Assembly (NCBI GenBank): GCA_038373865.1
Contig: JAXGGA010004518.1
Span: 23,435 to 87,434 of the forward strand
Source: Uloborus plumipes
Lineage: Eukaryota; Arthropoda; Arachnida; Araneae; Uloboridae
Direction: 5' to 3'
Length of the DNA: 64,000 nucleotides
Shown piece by piece: positions 24,536 through 35,255 of the stretch. The notes beneath the pieces were generated by a model, which made no database searches, was not told the DNA's origin, and saw only the letters and a list, made by a program, of their open reading frames with translations. The position numbers were made by a program, and so were the translations under genes. The first letter of the stretch is position 1. Each line of letters starts with the position of its first letter.

Positions 24536-24807
24536 AGAAAATCAAAATAATGTGGAATAATAAAGTTCAAAAAATGTAAGATAATTCTCCAAGCTAAATT
24601 TAAATGATTGTAAGGCTCCCAGTGGGTTTAAAACACATTTTAAACATTATTTGATTTTTGAACATTCTTTATGACTGTTATATTTGAATTCAACAATGAT
24701 GTGAAAAATAAAAGCAAGAAATAAATTAACATTTATAAATTTATTTCTTGCTTTTTGTTTCATTGCCTAATTTTGAAAAAAAAAAAAAATCTGGTATGGA
24801 CCCCACA

Positions 24808-25540
24808 TTACTTCCTTTTACGTGTAAATTTCTTACTAGTTGAATTAAGTGTTAAAAAAAGTGCTTGGAGTGAGCAAGGTAACAATTCAAATATTTACTC
24901 CCCTAATCTGCCACGAAACAATGCAAAAAATATTTTACAATGGTTAATTTTCTAAAAATTGCTGATTTTAATATCATTCAGTGAATTTTTCGCAAAATAT
25001 CGCCAATAGCGCCAAGTTGAACCCAAATTCAAAAAATAATTTTTTCGCCAAATTTGTCGCCATCTTGGCGATATGTCGCCAAGTTGGCGTCAAACACTTG
25101 GCGACATATCGCCAAGTGGTCGCGCCAATTCATATCACTTGAGTCTGCATTGAAATTAACACTGATTTACCCCAAAAAAGGGGTAAAACACCCCCTTGGG
25201 AACATTCAAATGCAACCACAAGAGGAGGTGAACAACTAGACCATCCTCAGAGCCTACATACCAAGCTAGAAGCTTTTACGACATATAGATTTTGAGTTAT
25301 GCGACCCACATACATACGCACACACATACATACAGACGTCACGAGAAAACTCGTCGTAATTAACTCGGGGGTGGTTGAAAAAAATTTTTCGGCTGCTTAT
25401 ACGTTGGTAGGTACATATGCACGTGCTGACAGGTCAAAAAAACTAAGGAATTTTCATTCGGGGGTGAGCAAAATCAAAATTTAGACTCAAATTTGAGTGA
25501 TTTTTTTTTCGCGATCACAATACTACGTAAAAGGAAGTAA
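24808..25540. mobile_element. MITE-like element with TTACTTCCTTTTACGT ends
   Basis: TTACTTCCTTTTACGT at 24808-24823 is mirrored exactly by ACGTAAAAGGAAGTAA at 25525-25540. I could not find a clear TSD. Within it, a cluster of GGCGA/TCGCC words (25000-25120) forms self-complementary text around CTTGGCGACATATCGCC. A GC-richer patch (25280-25450) has no long ORF. Confidence 0.65.
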
Positions 25541-25603
25541 AAATCAAAATCAACATTTGAATATGTATTTTCTGTTCGTTATTTTTTCATATGTGATTCT
25601 GTT

Positions 25604-26346
25604 TAGGGATGCATCGATTAATCGGCAGTACCGATTAATCGGCCACTTTGCCGATTATTAATAATCGGCAAAATCGGGCAGATTAATCGGTCGAAAAAAT
25701 ATTTTAAAAATATTATTCTTTAAAGTATACCTTAACTAAGAAACAATGATAAATAATTTTATTAACAGTAATAATAATCCTCACAGTTGATATAAGTATT
25801 TTAATAAATTAATTTTCCTACTTTGAATAAATATACACGTAAACAATGTTGCAACATTTTTCATGTGGCAATAGTTTTCTCCTTAGCACAGTGCTTTTAG
25901 ATAACCTCTAATTTTCGCAAAGAATAAAAGTCTTGAAACACATTGCTACTAATTATTAAAAATTTTAAATTAAAAGTATTCCTAAATTGGCGTGCTCATC
26001 CCAGACCCTCCCCCTTTTGTTTGAATTTTTATGTCCAATTAAAATCATTAACTATGAGTTAATGTGCCATTATTGACAATAATATGAAAACTGGTTCTAA
26101 GAAAATAGATAAAATATTGAAATTATTTTGTGAAAATTAGGAAAATGGAAAAAAAAATCTTCTCTCAGAAATAAATTACTTACATGTTTAAACTCGTAAT
26201 TGTATGAGAGAAAAAAACAGTGATGGTGAAATTGTTAGTATTAAAAACAATCATCCTAATCATTAATCGGCCCAGCCGATTAATCGGCCGATTATCAACA
26301 GCCGATTAATCGGTAATCGGCCAATTTGCTTATCGGTGCATCCCTA
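25604..26346. mobile_element. hAT MITE, family TAGGGATGCACCGATTAATCGG, copy 1
   Basis: TIR TAGGGATGCATCGATTAATC at 25604 is mirrored by CGGTGCATCCCTA ending at 26346. A perfect 8-bp TSD, attctgtt, lies at 25596-25603 and 26347-26354. Both ends carry arrays of CCGATTAATCGGCC palindromes. Copy 2 is at 35256-36211. It is 743 bp and non-coding. Confidence 0.95.
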
Positions 26347-26526
26347 ATTCTGTTCAAAACAAATTTTTCAAAATGAATGAATTACAAAATTCAAATTAAT
26401 TCTAAACAGTGTCTCTCAGAAAACGAACTCTCAAAATCAAAATGTTTATAAACACATAATAAATCTAGCAGACGATACCAGCAAAGTGTCTGCTCAAAAA
26501 AGCAGTCATGTTTTAGCATAATCCAC

Positions 26527-27008
26527 TTGAAGAGGGAGAGGAAAAAAAAAATCGGTGATCTAACAGCAACCCTTCCTACCCGACGGAGCACCTTTCGTCA
26601 TACCGAAGCGGACATTGACCCCGCCAGACAGTGCATTAACAAACCGCGCAGCCGTCGCCCTACATTTCCGTGCGAGTTAAAAGGGATGAAGGCCACCCAG
26701 ACTCCCGGATTTCTCAGCCGAAATTGAATATTTCGACTTTTCCTCCCACCAAAACGCAAATCCCAGCTTCTTGGCAAGATTGTCTTCTGTGTTTCCAAAA
26801 TCTGAAACATTCTAGACTCGAATTAATCGAAGAAGCAACGGAAATCGAAGCCTTTTCGTCTTCGGAAAAGCATCTTGAGGCATCGACCAGTGATACAAAG
26901 TATGCGTCTGGGACGTTCGTTATGCAAGAAGGGACCGGTGAGCGGTCGGCACCGGTTCCGCAATTGTCTATTACGGCACTCAATACGTTTGGCAAAAAAT
27001 ATATTTAA
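26527..27008. other. GC-richer block with overlapping ORFs, origin unknown
   Basis: About 480 bp of markedly higher GC and complexity than its surroundings. Open frames run on both strands: plus 26670-27008 (about 112 codons, including SRLELIEEATEIEAFSSSEK) and minus 26714-26995 (about 93 codons). None matches a family I can name with confidence. It has no splice-site pair that would place it in Pur-alpha, and its ORF starts disagree between frames. A decayed mobile-element coding segment is the most likely reading; a lineage-specific gene is the alternative. Confidence 0.3.
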
Positions 27009-28613
27009 AAAATCATTGGTATAAAAAAATCATCACATGTGAAAAGCATCCATTCATTAACATGATTTAATTCAAATGAAAGGACGGGGTGGGGATCTTC
27101 GTTTATAGAGCAACCATAGAAAACAGGAAACTTTTTAAGAAATAATTTCAAACATGCAAAGCATAAATTGTGTTTTATTATCATTAATATAATAAAATTT
27201 AATTTCTAAAATAATTTAAATAAGGGATAAATTAAAGATGGCAGTTCATTACATATGAAATAATACAATGTATTTTGCAAAACTGCATTCTCAAAAACAT
27301 TATCATGTTCAACACATATAAACAATTTCGAAAAAAAAACCCCTCATCCCTAAAATAGAAGAAAAAAAAAAAATCGATGTTGGTCTACTTTGTGGCTTCT
27401 GGGGAATGCAAATGAATAACTATTTTGCGCTGAAGATTTTAGGAGAATAATGAGTTAAACATTTGAACATCCAAACATTTTCAAACTTACATATATGAAC
27501 TTCATATAAGAAGTTCAAAAACGATAATGTTTTTTTTTTCACTTTTGGTGTTTTTGTGGCCTTTCTGGAGCCTTATGATTATCTTAGGAGGCATAAAATT
27601 TTGTGGTAATTAATTGACGCTCAAAGGCAACTTTTAAAATTCCTAGGCGTTTCGAAAACTCGAACTTGTTTTTTTTCACTCGACCCTAATGTACATAATA
27701 TTAATAAAGAACATTATGCTATAATTAGTAATTATTTTTAAACACATTTTATTTAAAATTTACTCATTGTTACTGAAAAGGGATTTTCATTGAAACTTAG
27801 TGAGCATTCAGATTTTGACTTACTACTGTACTACTTTCAACTCTTCAAATCGTAAAACTTTTTTGGGAAAAAAAAGCACTATGATTTGCATTGAAAAATT
27901 ATTTTTTTAAAGTTAAATATAAATTTCTTCTACAAGAAAGAGGGGGCAACTAAGAAATCTTGTGCGTGTGTGAGTGTCGTGGGGGAAGGGGGGGGGGGTC
28001 ACCTAAGTCAAAGTAAGTTACTGGTGTTTCAATATGCCTTGATACGCAATTTAAGCTTAACACTTTCATAAAATTATACAGAAAAGAAAAATCTTCCAAT
28101 GGGGAAAAAATTACCGAAAAAAACTTAAATTATAAATTTTTCTTGAAATTGAATTATTCAACATAAAATCCAAACAAAGACATTATGCTAATAAAATAAA
28201 CTAATAGCATGTATACCTGTTAAGTTAATATCAATTTTATTTAATTTGCTGATAATCACATAAATATGATTATCTTTGTCAGACACTATTTTTCCAACAC
28301 AATGTTTCATTGCTTTCTCTGAACTTTAGTTAGATTTTTTTTTTTGTCTATAAACAAGATATTAGAGTTCTTTTCATTCATAAGTATAAGTTCAATGTAG
28401 CATTTAAAAATGATCAAAAACAACAGCTTAATGGGGTGGAGGGTGGGAGGTAAAAGCAAGCAAAAAAACCTCTTTAGGCAAAAGCATGTAATCAAGGACA
28501 TTAGAAAATTATGGGTCTGTCTATAACATAGAGCCTCAATTTAAGGACTCAAAATCCAGCAATTTTTGAGGTTATAGAAGCCCCAGAATATATGAAACAT
28601 GTTTATTCAAAAC
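27009..28613. other. Pur-alpha intron 1, AT-rich stretch
   Basis: No gene or delimited element. A GT/G-rich low-complexity patch lies at 27961-28000. Confidence 0.55.
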
Positions 28614-28800
28614 CAGTGGTTCTCAACGGGGGCGATACCGCCCTCCGGTGGGCGGTGGGAAGATGTTGAGAGGCGGTGAACATATTTTGGGCAGCAGGGG
28701 GATGGTGGACAGCTTTTGGGCGGTAAGTTGGCGGTGGGTATATTTTCAAATGTGCTTGTAAGGATATGTTTCATACGGGGACGGCAGGAAACCGTTATAT
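28614..28800. mobile_element. Single hAT end, CAGTGGTTCTCAACGGGGGC type
   Basis: CAGTGGTTCTCAAC followed by GC-rich GGCGGT words (GGGCGGTGGG, AGGCGGTGAA) is a typical hAT terminus. It resembles the ends of the element at 48184-48953. The matching right end was not found, so the element is truncated or its other end has decayed; 28800 is a nominal limit. Confidence 0.6.
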
Positions 28801-29890
28801 CTTATATCACCAAGGGATAGTTTAAAAATTTATTTTCTGCGGATATCTCCTAAACCCTGATCTATTTCCTAACGTCATGAAGGATAGTCTAAAATTTGCC
28901 ATTAGCACTTGAATTTGAGAGCCAGCTAACTTGACCAACTTTTTATGTCGTTAGAGCATCCCCCTTAACAACATCAAAGGTAGGTAACAATCGCATTTTT
29001 CACGGTGCAATGTGAAAAAAAATCTCTTCCTCAACAAACATAGTTTTCATTTTGCTTTTTTTATACTTCAATTTCAGAGAACATTAGAAGGAGCTCTAAC
29101 TCCCTAACATTACTAAACTTAGCCTTTAAAAATAACTTCAATTATGAAAAATCTTGATAAGAAACCTCTTTCTTCCTAGTTAATGTTACCAAAAATTGTT
29201 TAAAATTACGTTAATTTAAATGTTTCACCGGGGACGGAATCGGAACTTAAGTCTCAACACCATGAAACCTAAAATTAAAGAAACCGCATTTTTAAGACTG
29301 TTTTCAAAACAAATTTCAGGGGATATCCCTGAAATTTCACCGCCAGCTTTACTCTGATGGCGCCAAAGGCATTCAGGGGTCTGTCCAGCATTTTTCACAG
29401 GGTCCGTTTTTATGAAAAAATAAATCATTTTGTGAAAAATCAAATAATTTTGTGAAAATTAAATTTTGGAAAAAAAAAAAAAAAAAATCTGCATTTTTTT
29501 TTTTTTTTTTGGAATTTAACAAAAAGTAAAAATAAATTTCATTTATTTTCCTCTTAAAAAAGCGTATTAAACATCAAAAATGCGAAAAATTCGATTCCTG
29601 TAGCGGATGCAAAGAGATTGCAATTTTCAAAGTTATGGCATCAAGACGGAACATGAACAAATTTATTTTGGAAAAAAATTTTTACAATTGCATTTTGAAA
29701 GTTTATGGTAAAGAGTACCAGGGGACCGAGCCCGCTCGGTTAAAAAAAAAAAGAGGTTTGTAAACTCGTGTTATTTTCTAAAATGCGAAGTACTTATTTA
29801 GATAAACTTGAAAAGCATTTTTAAGCCTTTGGTTGCAATTATGCTTTTAAAACAGCCGTAATTTGTTTTAAAAAACACAACGTTATTTAA
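28801..29890. other. Decayed repeat sequence with poly(A)/poly(T) tracts
   Basis: It contains an A/T double run at 29469-29510. The segment at 29560-29650 (AACATCAAAAATGCGAAAAA) is related to the units at 5395-5770. The minus ORF at 29225-29443 sits in repeat-like text and is not supported as a gene. Confidence 0.5.
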
Positions 29891-30439
29891 TCCATGCTCA
29901 CCGTAAAATCACACCCAATTTCATTTCATTTGGCGCCTAAAGCGCGGGAGGGGTTGATAAGAATGGATGCAGAGTCCATGTTCTCCAGTACGCATTTGGT
30001 TCCAGTTGGTTTTGACTTTCACTTGACTTCACACTCCAAGGTTCTCCCCGTACATACCACAACTCGTAGTCTAACCGGGATGGGGCCTTGAAGAGCGCTC
30101 TGTTCATTCTTGAACCAGGCCCAAGGGCCGAGCAAACCCTTGGCCCAGCATCCCCCAGACGTATCGTTTCACTTCAGCGTGGGAAATAAGCGGTATCGCA
30201 TCGCAGTTTGCGATTCAAAACGAGTGAAAGACGATGCAATATCCTAAATTGCATCGAAAATTTTGCGATGCAAAAAAAAAACACTTTTTTTAAAAAAAAA
30301 TAACATTTGGCAAAACTAAACGTTTCTAACTTTAAAATTTGTGCATCGAATCCGTTCGTCCGGCCCCCTCTTTGATTGACGTTATCTCTCCACATAGGGC
30401 GTGACCAACTCAAAGTAGCTCGCGTTATCAGCTAAGCGC

Positions 30440-31198
30440 GATTCACATTGCGAGCGAAACGCCTAAGCGAAGCGAACTTTTCCCCGCGAAACCGATTTTT
30501 GGAATGCGTTCCCATGACAACGCGGCGAATATTCGCTTGTCGTCAGCTTTCTAGCATGCTAGATATCGTTGCGTGCGAAAGGCGAGCGAAATTTGGTAAC
30601 GAGAGCAACAGCCAGTCAAAGGGAAGGCGCCATCTTCGCTCTGTTTTGAACGCGTGGACATTCGATTTCATTGGCTCTCCCTAGATGCGCGCGCTTTATC
30701 CTTAGTGGGTGAATACCATCACGTGACTTTCGCCCGCATCTAGTATGAATGATCGGAATTTTTGACCTGCGAGCGAAAAACGCTTCGTTCGTTCGCGTCG
30801 CTCGCAGTCTGAATCGGCCTTTAGATTGCGAGCGAAACGCGCGGGCGAAGCGAACTTTTCCCCGCGAAACCGGTTTAGGGAATGCGTTCCCATGACAACG
30901 CGGCGAATATTCGCCTGCCGTCAGCGTTCTAGCATGCTAGATATCGTCGCGTGCGAAAGGCGAACGAAATTTCGCAACGAGAGCGACAGCCAATCAGAGG
31001 GAAGGCGCCATCTTTGCTCTGTTTTGGCCGCGTGGACATCCGATTTCATTGGCTCTCGCGAGATGCGCGCGCTTTATCCTTAGTGGGTGAATACCATCAC
31101 GTGACTTTCGCCCGTATCTAGTGTGAATAATCGGAATTTTTCATCTGCGAGCGAAAAACGCTTCGTTTGTTCGCGTCGCTCGCAAACTGAATCGTCCT
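30440..31198. repeat. Two tandem, about 375-bp GC-rich MITE-like units
   Basis: Unit A (30440-30816) and unit B (30821-31198) are closely similar along their length. Each starts ATTGCGAGCGAAACGC and ends CGTTCGCGTCGCTCGCA or similar, which is an inverted match to its start. Both carry TTCCCCGCGAAACCG and ATCACGTGACTTTCGCCCG. The parallel ORFs (MRAKR...) in each unit reflect the duplication, not a gene. CpG is strikingly dense against an AT-rich background. Confidence 0.8.
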
Positions 31199-31207
31199 TT
31201 TAATGCC

Positions 31208-31290
31208 GATTTAGCTAATTAATAAAAAATTAGCTGTCAGCTAATTAATAAAAAATTAGCTGTCAGCTAATTTATAAAAAATTAGCTGTC
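31208..31290. repeat. 26-bp tandem triplication
   Basis: AGCTAATTAATAAAAAATTA followed by GCTGTC occurs three times in a row. Confidence 0.85.
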
Positions 31291-31715
31291 AAGAGAGTAT
31301 ACTTGATAAATTTAAATTATTTTTTTGATTAATAAATAAGGCATTATTTAAACTTAAAAGATAGAAATTAGTTCTTAAACGTTATTTGTTTTTGTGTTGA
31401 TGTTATTTAGTGAGTTTCGTAAAACTGCTCCTCAATAACAAAATTTGAGGAGCAGTACTGCTCCTCAAAATGAAATACTTATTTCCCACGCTGTTTCACT
31501 TGGAGGATTTTATGACCACGAACATTTTTAACGTCCCCCAGCCACCATTAATGAAGACGGTGGATCTTTGATCGACTGGGCTTCCTCTATATGATCGGAC
31601 CGGGACCCTCTGGTTACGAGTCCGACGACTTACCGATCGGACTACCGCGGCCAACACCCAATTCTAACTTTCTTTTGATCGATCTCTTTTAAATTTCAAA
31701 AACAATAAAATTCTA

Positions 31716-32060
31716 ACGTGTTGCCAAAACTCGTTTGCCAAATACCATAAAAATTTAAATTTATGCTGATGTGATTAAATATGAAATCCATTGTTATAAT
31801 AAAACGTGGTTGCTATGAAACAGTAACAATAAGAGTAATCATAAAGAAAATGGCGAAAGAAAGCTCGTCAAGCTTCTAATGAAGGCACAAAAAACGGGGT
31901 TTTCTGTGAAAACTTGCGTTTTTACAGAAAAAACGCCTATGTAGATGAACTCAAAAACCAAAACTTTATCTTAATACAAAATTTTATCAAAATCGTTAGA
32001 GCCGTTTTCGAGATCCGAAATATATATATACAAGAACTGCTCGTCTAAAGATATTAGATA
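31716..32060. repeat. Direct-repeat copy A (interspersed repeat end)
   Basis: It begins TTGCCAAA..ATACCATAAAA and ends in ATCGTTAGAGCCGTTTTCGA, an AT microsatellite and ACAAGAACTGCTCGT. Copy B at 32401-32745 shares the same order. The microsatellite plus conserved tail resembles the 3' end of a non-LTR element. Its small ORFs are not supported. Confidence 0.6.
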
Positions 32061-32400
32061 GATGTAATTTTGTTTTGAAACTTAATATTTTAAGGAAATT
32101 GAGTTTCGTATTTATTGATTTTTTACCTGAAAGATCTTACTAAACACTCTTGAGGAGGAAAAAAAGTGTTTGAAAACTAACTGTAACACTTTTATACTCA
32201 AGTTTTAAAAGTTCAAGATTGTTTTACTTGAAAAGTAAAACAATCCGATTTTTATATCGTGTAAGTTACCATAAAATTGAAGAAATGTCGCTGGACAATC
32301 ACCACTGCTTTTATCCCATGGCTTTTGAATAAATGAAACAGCCTGTATAAGACACTATCTAGTGAAGCCTTGCTTTAACATTTCAAAAAACAATAACAAT

Positions 32401-32745
32401 TTAACGTTGCCAAATACCATAAAATTTAAACTCGCGCTGATGTGATTAACTATGAAATTCATTGTTAAATTAAAACGTGGTTGCTATGAAACGGTAACAA
32501 TTGATAATAATCATAAAGAAAATGGCGATAAAGAAAGCGTCTCAAACTTACTTAATGAAGGCACAAAAAACGGGGTTTTTTGTGAAAACTGGCGTTTTTA
32601 CAGAAAAAACGCCGACGTAGATGAACTCAGAAACCAAAACTCCATCTAAACACCAAGTTTTATCGAAATCGTTAGAGCCGTTTTCGAGATCCGAAATATA
32701 TATATATATATACAAGAATTGCTCGTTTAAAGATATTAGATTATT
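32401..32745. repeat. Direct-repeat copy B
   Basis: A second copy of the 31716-32060 sequence in the same orientation about 685 bp downstream. It differs by scattered substitutions and small indels, and ends with ACAAGAATTGCTCGTTTAAA. The intervening 340 bp is unrelated AT-rich DNA. Confidence 0.6.
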
Positions 32746-32812
32746 AATGTCTGCTAACACAATTAACGCAAAAATAAAATGAAACGATACATTTAGCGTT
32801 TAACATTTAGAC

Positions 32813-33494
32813 TCATAAAAGTGCTGGTGAAATAGTGTTTGTAATCTCTTCATTGAAAAATGTCTTAGGAAAAAGGGCTTCTTTTGACTTGAATTGTATT
32901 GTGTATTGTAAGTACTTGGGGTTTAAAGCTTGCAAATATTCACGAGCAGATTCCTCCTGATCTTGCGATAACTTTTCACCTTTATATTTCGGATTCATCA
33001 GGTGTGCCAAAAATTGGACAGGGGTCATTGCTTTATCAAAGCTTGATTTCATTTTGCTGAAATGTCGAATGAGTTCTTTATTTTGAAGAAGCTCCAGATA
33101 AATTTCACAAGCATCAGCAATATTGGCATTATCAAATTGTAACTTCATAAGGGCGTTTGCAACTGTTTCCATTTGGTTGTACATATTTTTTGCTTCTTTA
33201 CACAGATGAAGATTATTTACTAAACACTTAATGTCGTTATCAAATTTATCTTCATGATTATCCACAATTTGAAGATAAAAAGGCCTGTTAGTAATAAAAG
33301 CTTTTAAACACGTTATTTGTGAGTTCCACCTTGTTTCTCTTGGAATTTGTGGTTTAACCGAATCAGAATACTTTTTCAATAAACTCCCAGGGATATGGTG
33401 ATTTCTAAAAAAATTCTGAATTTTGACAACATTATCCAAAATTGAATCAGTAGTTATATTTTTGCCAAGAATATTTAATCCAGAATATTGCTTA
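32813..33494 (-). pseudogene. hAT transposase fragment
   Basis: A long open frame on the minus strand. It includes VVKIQNFFRNHHIPGSLLKK, the hAT-like ETRWNSQITCLKAF (compare the family RWNS signature) and NIADACEIYLELLQNKEL. It ends SPALL just before the C-terminal dimerisation domain would be expected, so the C-terminus is missing. The N-terminal side is broken by the palindromic MITE at 33495-33612; codons upstream of that junction are not transposase. Family-level assignment is reasonable; the subfamily is unknown. Confidence 0.65.
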
Positions 33495-33612
33495 CCGTAT
33501 TTTTTGCCGCATAAGATGCACTTTTTCTCCCCCAAATCGGGGGAGGGGGGGGGGTGTCCCCCCACCCCGATTTTGGGGAGAAAAAGTGCGTCTAATACGG
33601 CGAGAAATACGG
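33495..33612. mobile_element. 118-bp perfect-ended palindromic MITE (TA target)
   Basis: CCGTATTTTTTGCCG at 33495 is mirrored by CGGCGAGAAATACGG ending at 33612. TA lies at 33493-33494 and 33613-33614. The arms remain complementary almost to the centre (GCACTTTTTCTCCCC / GGGGAGAAAAAGTGC) around a G/C-rich turn. The whole element can fold into one long hairpin. It interrupts the hAT coding fragment. Confidence 0.88.
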
Positions 33613-33614
33613 TA

Positions 33615-34445
33615 CATATTGTCATTTCCTAGTATTTACCAAATTTTCCCGGTGGGATGGGAAAAACAAGTTTTGGACGGGAAAAAGAAAACCCTGACGA
33701 CATCTAATATGCTTAATTTTTGTAGTTCTCTCCAACTTTTCAGCTATTTGTTCATTACTTAATTTATCTTATTCTTAAAGTTTAAATACTTTTTATAAGA
33801 GTTCTTTAATACCCAGCAAAGTTTCATTTATATATGAAAAATACTTTCGTTTGAAAAATGTTCAGCTGTTTGCAAAGCATTTACCGATCAAAGTTGATTT
33901 TCTTTATTTTTTCCGGGGGGCGGGGGGATTTTTTAAATATCTTTTTAAAAATTGCATATTTTTAACAATCTGCAAAACAAGCTTATTTGGGGAGGCGAGG
34001 GGGAAGGGGGCAAAGAAAAAAAAAGAGGAAAAGAAAAGGCAATGGAGGAAAAAAAGTAAATCACTGGTCCATGATTGGTACGCAGGTCAAAATGGTCGAG
34101 AAACGATGATCTATGCGAAGCAAGGCCACATTTCTAGATAATGCTAATTTATGGACAGTATTTTTCTCGTCATTATGGTTATTACAATTAAAAAGTGATC
34201 AAAGTATGGTTTCAATGAATTTTTCAAACATGAGTAGGGTTTTTAGAGTTTGTCAAAGTTCCTAAAAGCATTAATCTCCCAATTTTTCGATTGTTCGTTA
34301 AGTCTTCACAGACCACTCTAGGTTACCCTGTCGTGCCACATTGTGACTCGCATACCGTGGGTTGCCCACATCTGATTTAAATATTTTAAGTTGATTTCAT
34401 ATTTAATTTACAAATTTTCAACTTTTTTTAGTTTGAGTATCCCAA
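33615..34445. other. Pur-alpha intron 1, decayed repeat sequence
   Basis: Contains G-rich low complexity (33916-33928, 33988-34010) and an AG-rich patch producing an unsupported Lys-rich ORF (33851-34141). Confidence 0.5.
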
Positions 34446-34859
34446 TCTATATATATATAAAAATGGATGAATGTACATTTGTTTGTATGTTTGTCCTTTA
34501 TAGAAATCCACAGTTTTCGTCGGATTTTCATCAAACTTGGCACAGAGGTTCCTTGAACCACTAGAATTCCCATAGGCGGGGTTTTGAAATATATAAAAAA
34601 TCCAAAAAGCTCAAAATTCAAATTTTTTGTCTCAAAATGGCCATTTTCTTTCAATTTTGAATAGATAAAGTAATAGGAATGGGCTTTTAAGCATACAAAT
34701 CGATAAAATTTAACACATTTAAAATTAGTATTTTCTAACGAAGATTATGATTAACAATGAATTATCAATTTAAGGCTCACCTATTTCATTGTTGTTACAA
34801 AAAAATACCTTCTTGGATTTTGCATAATAATCCTTGCGACGCCGGGCATATCTACTAGT
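34446..34859 (+). mobile_element. Helitron-like non-autonomous element (candidate)
   Basis: It opens TCTATATATATATAAAAATG and closes GCGACGCCGGGCATAT then CTACTAGT. Start TC and end CTAGT with a nearby GC-rich element fit Helitron termini. No TIR or TSD is seen, as expected for this class. The base after the end is A rather than the usual T, so limits are uncertain. Confidence 0.45.
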
Positions 34860-35255
34860 ATTTTATAAACCAAACATGTGATGTATGTTAAAAACCAGTT
34901 TTGTGCAGGTACTTTAAGATACTGTTTTTCTCTCATGCTTATTAAAAACTATGTTCTTGCTATAACCTCAATAACTTTATCAGCTGAATGTGATTTAAAG
35001 CATCAGTGAATGCTAACGAAACCAAATAGTAATCAATGACACCCGGAATGCTTACATTATTCAAATCATAACAGGGTTTTAATTAGGGATGGGCCGGATA
35101 GTGATTTTGCCGGATACCGGATATCCGGAATTGTGCCGCCTACAATTGTGCCGGCATTACAATTACATTGCATGTTCGCTTATTTTTATGTAATGCAGCT
35201 TCAAAACAATAAATCAAGGTTGTTTCTTGTATTATTTCTTTAAGATCTTAAATAC

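Larger units (their letters stand above)
30175..31493. mobile_element. hAT element with CAGCGTGGGAAATAAG ends
   Basis: CAGCGTGGGAAATAAG at 30175 is mirrored exactly by CTTATTTCCCACGCTG ending at 31493. The 8-bp TSD tttcactt lies at 30167-30174 and 31494-31501. It is inserted into the SINE. The interior holds two GC-rich sub-elements in tandem (30440-30816, 30821-31198) and a 26-bp triple repeat (31208-31290). No transposase remains. Confidence 0.93.
29891..31652 (-). mobile_element. tRNA-derived SINE, split by a hAT element
   Basis: On the minus strand from 31652 the sequence begins GGCCGCGGTAGTCCGATCGG, a tRNA-like head with an A-box-like TAGTCCGATCGG. A GTCGGACTCGTAACCAGAGG anticodon-arm-like stretch and a B-box-like GGTCCGATCAT follow. 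The body continues (TGGTGGCTGGGGGACG) to 31494. It resumes at 30174 after the hAT insertion (30175-31493), with the target TTTCACTT duplicated. The body runs at least to about 29900. Removing the insertion leaves about 440 bp. The SINE type was not identified; the 3' limit is approximate. It is too degraded to be a working tRNA gene. Confidence 0.6.

Noticed and set aside
30448..31083. Two similar plus-strand ORFs starting MRAKR
   Set aside because: They are the same frame of two tandem MITE units; similarity at DNA level is as high outside the ORF as inside it.
31580..31652. Functional tRNA gene
   Set aside because: The head is tRNA-like, but box sequences and stems are degraded and it is continuous with a SINE body.
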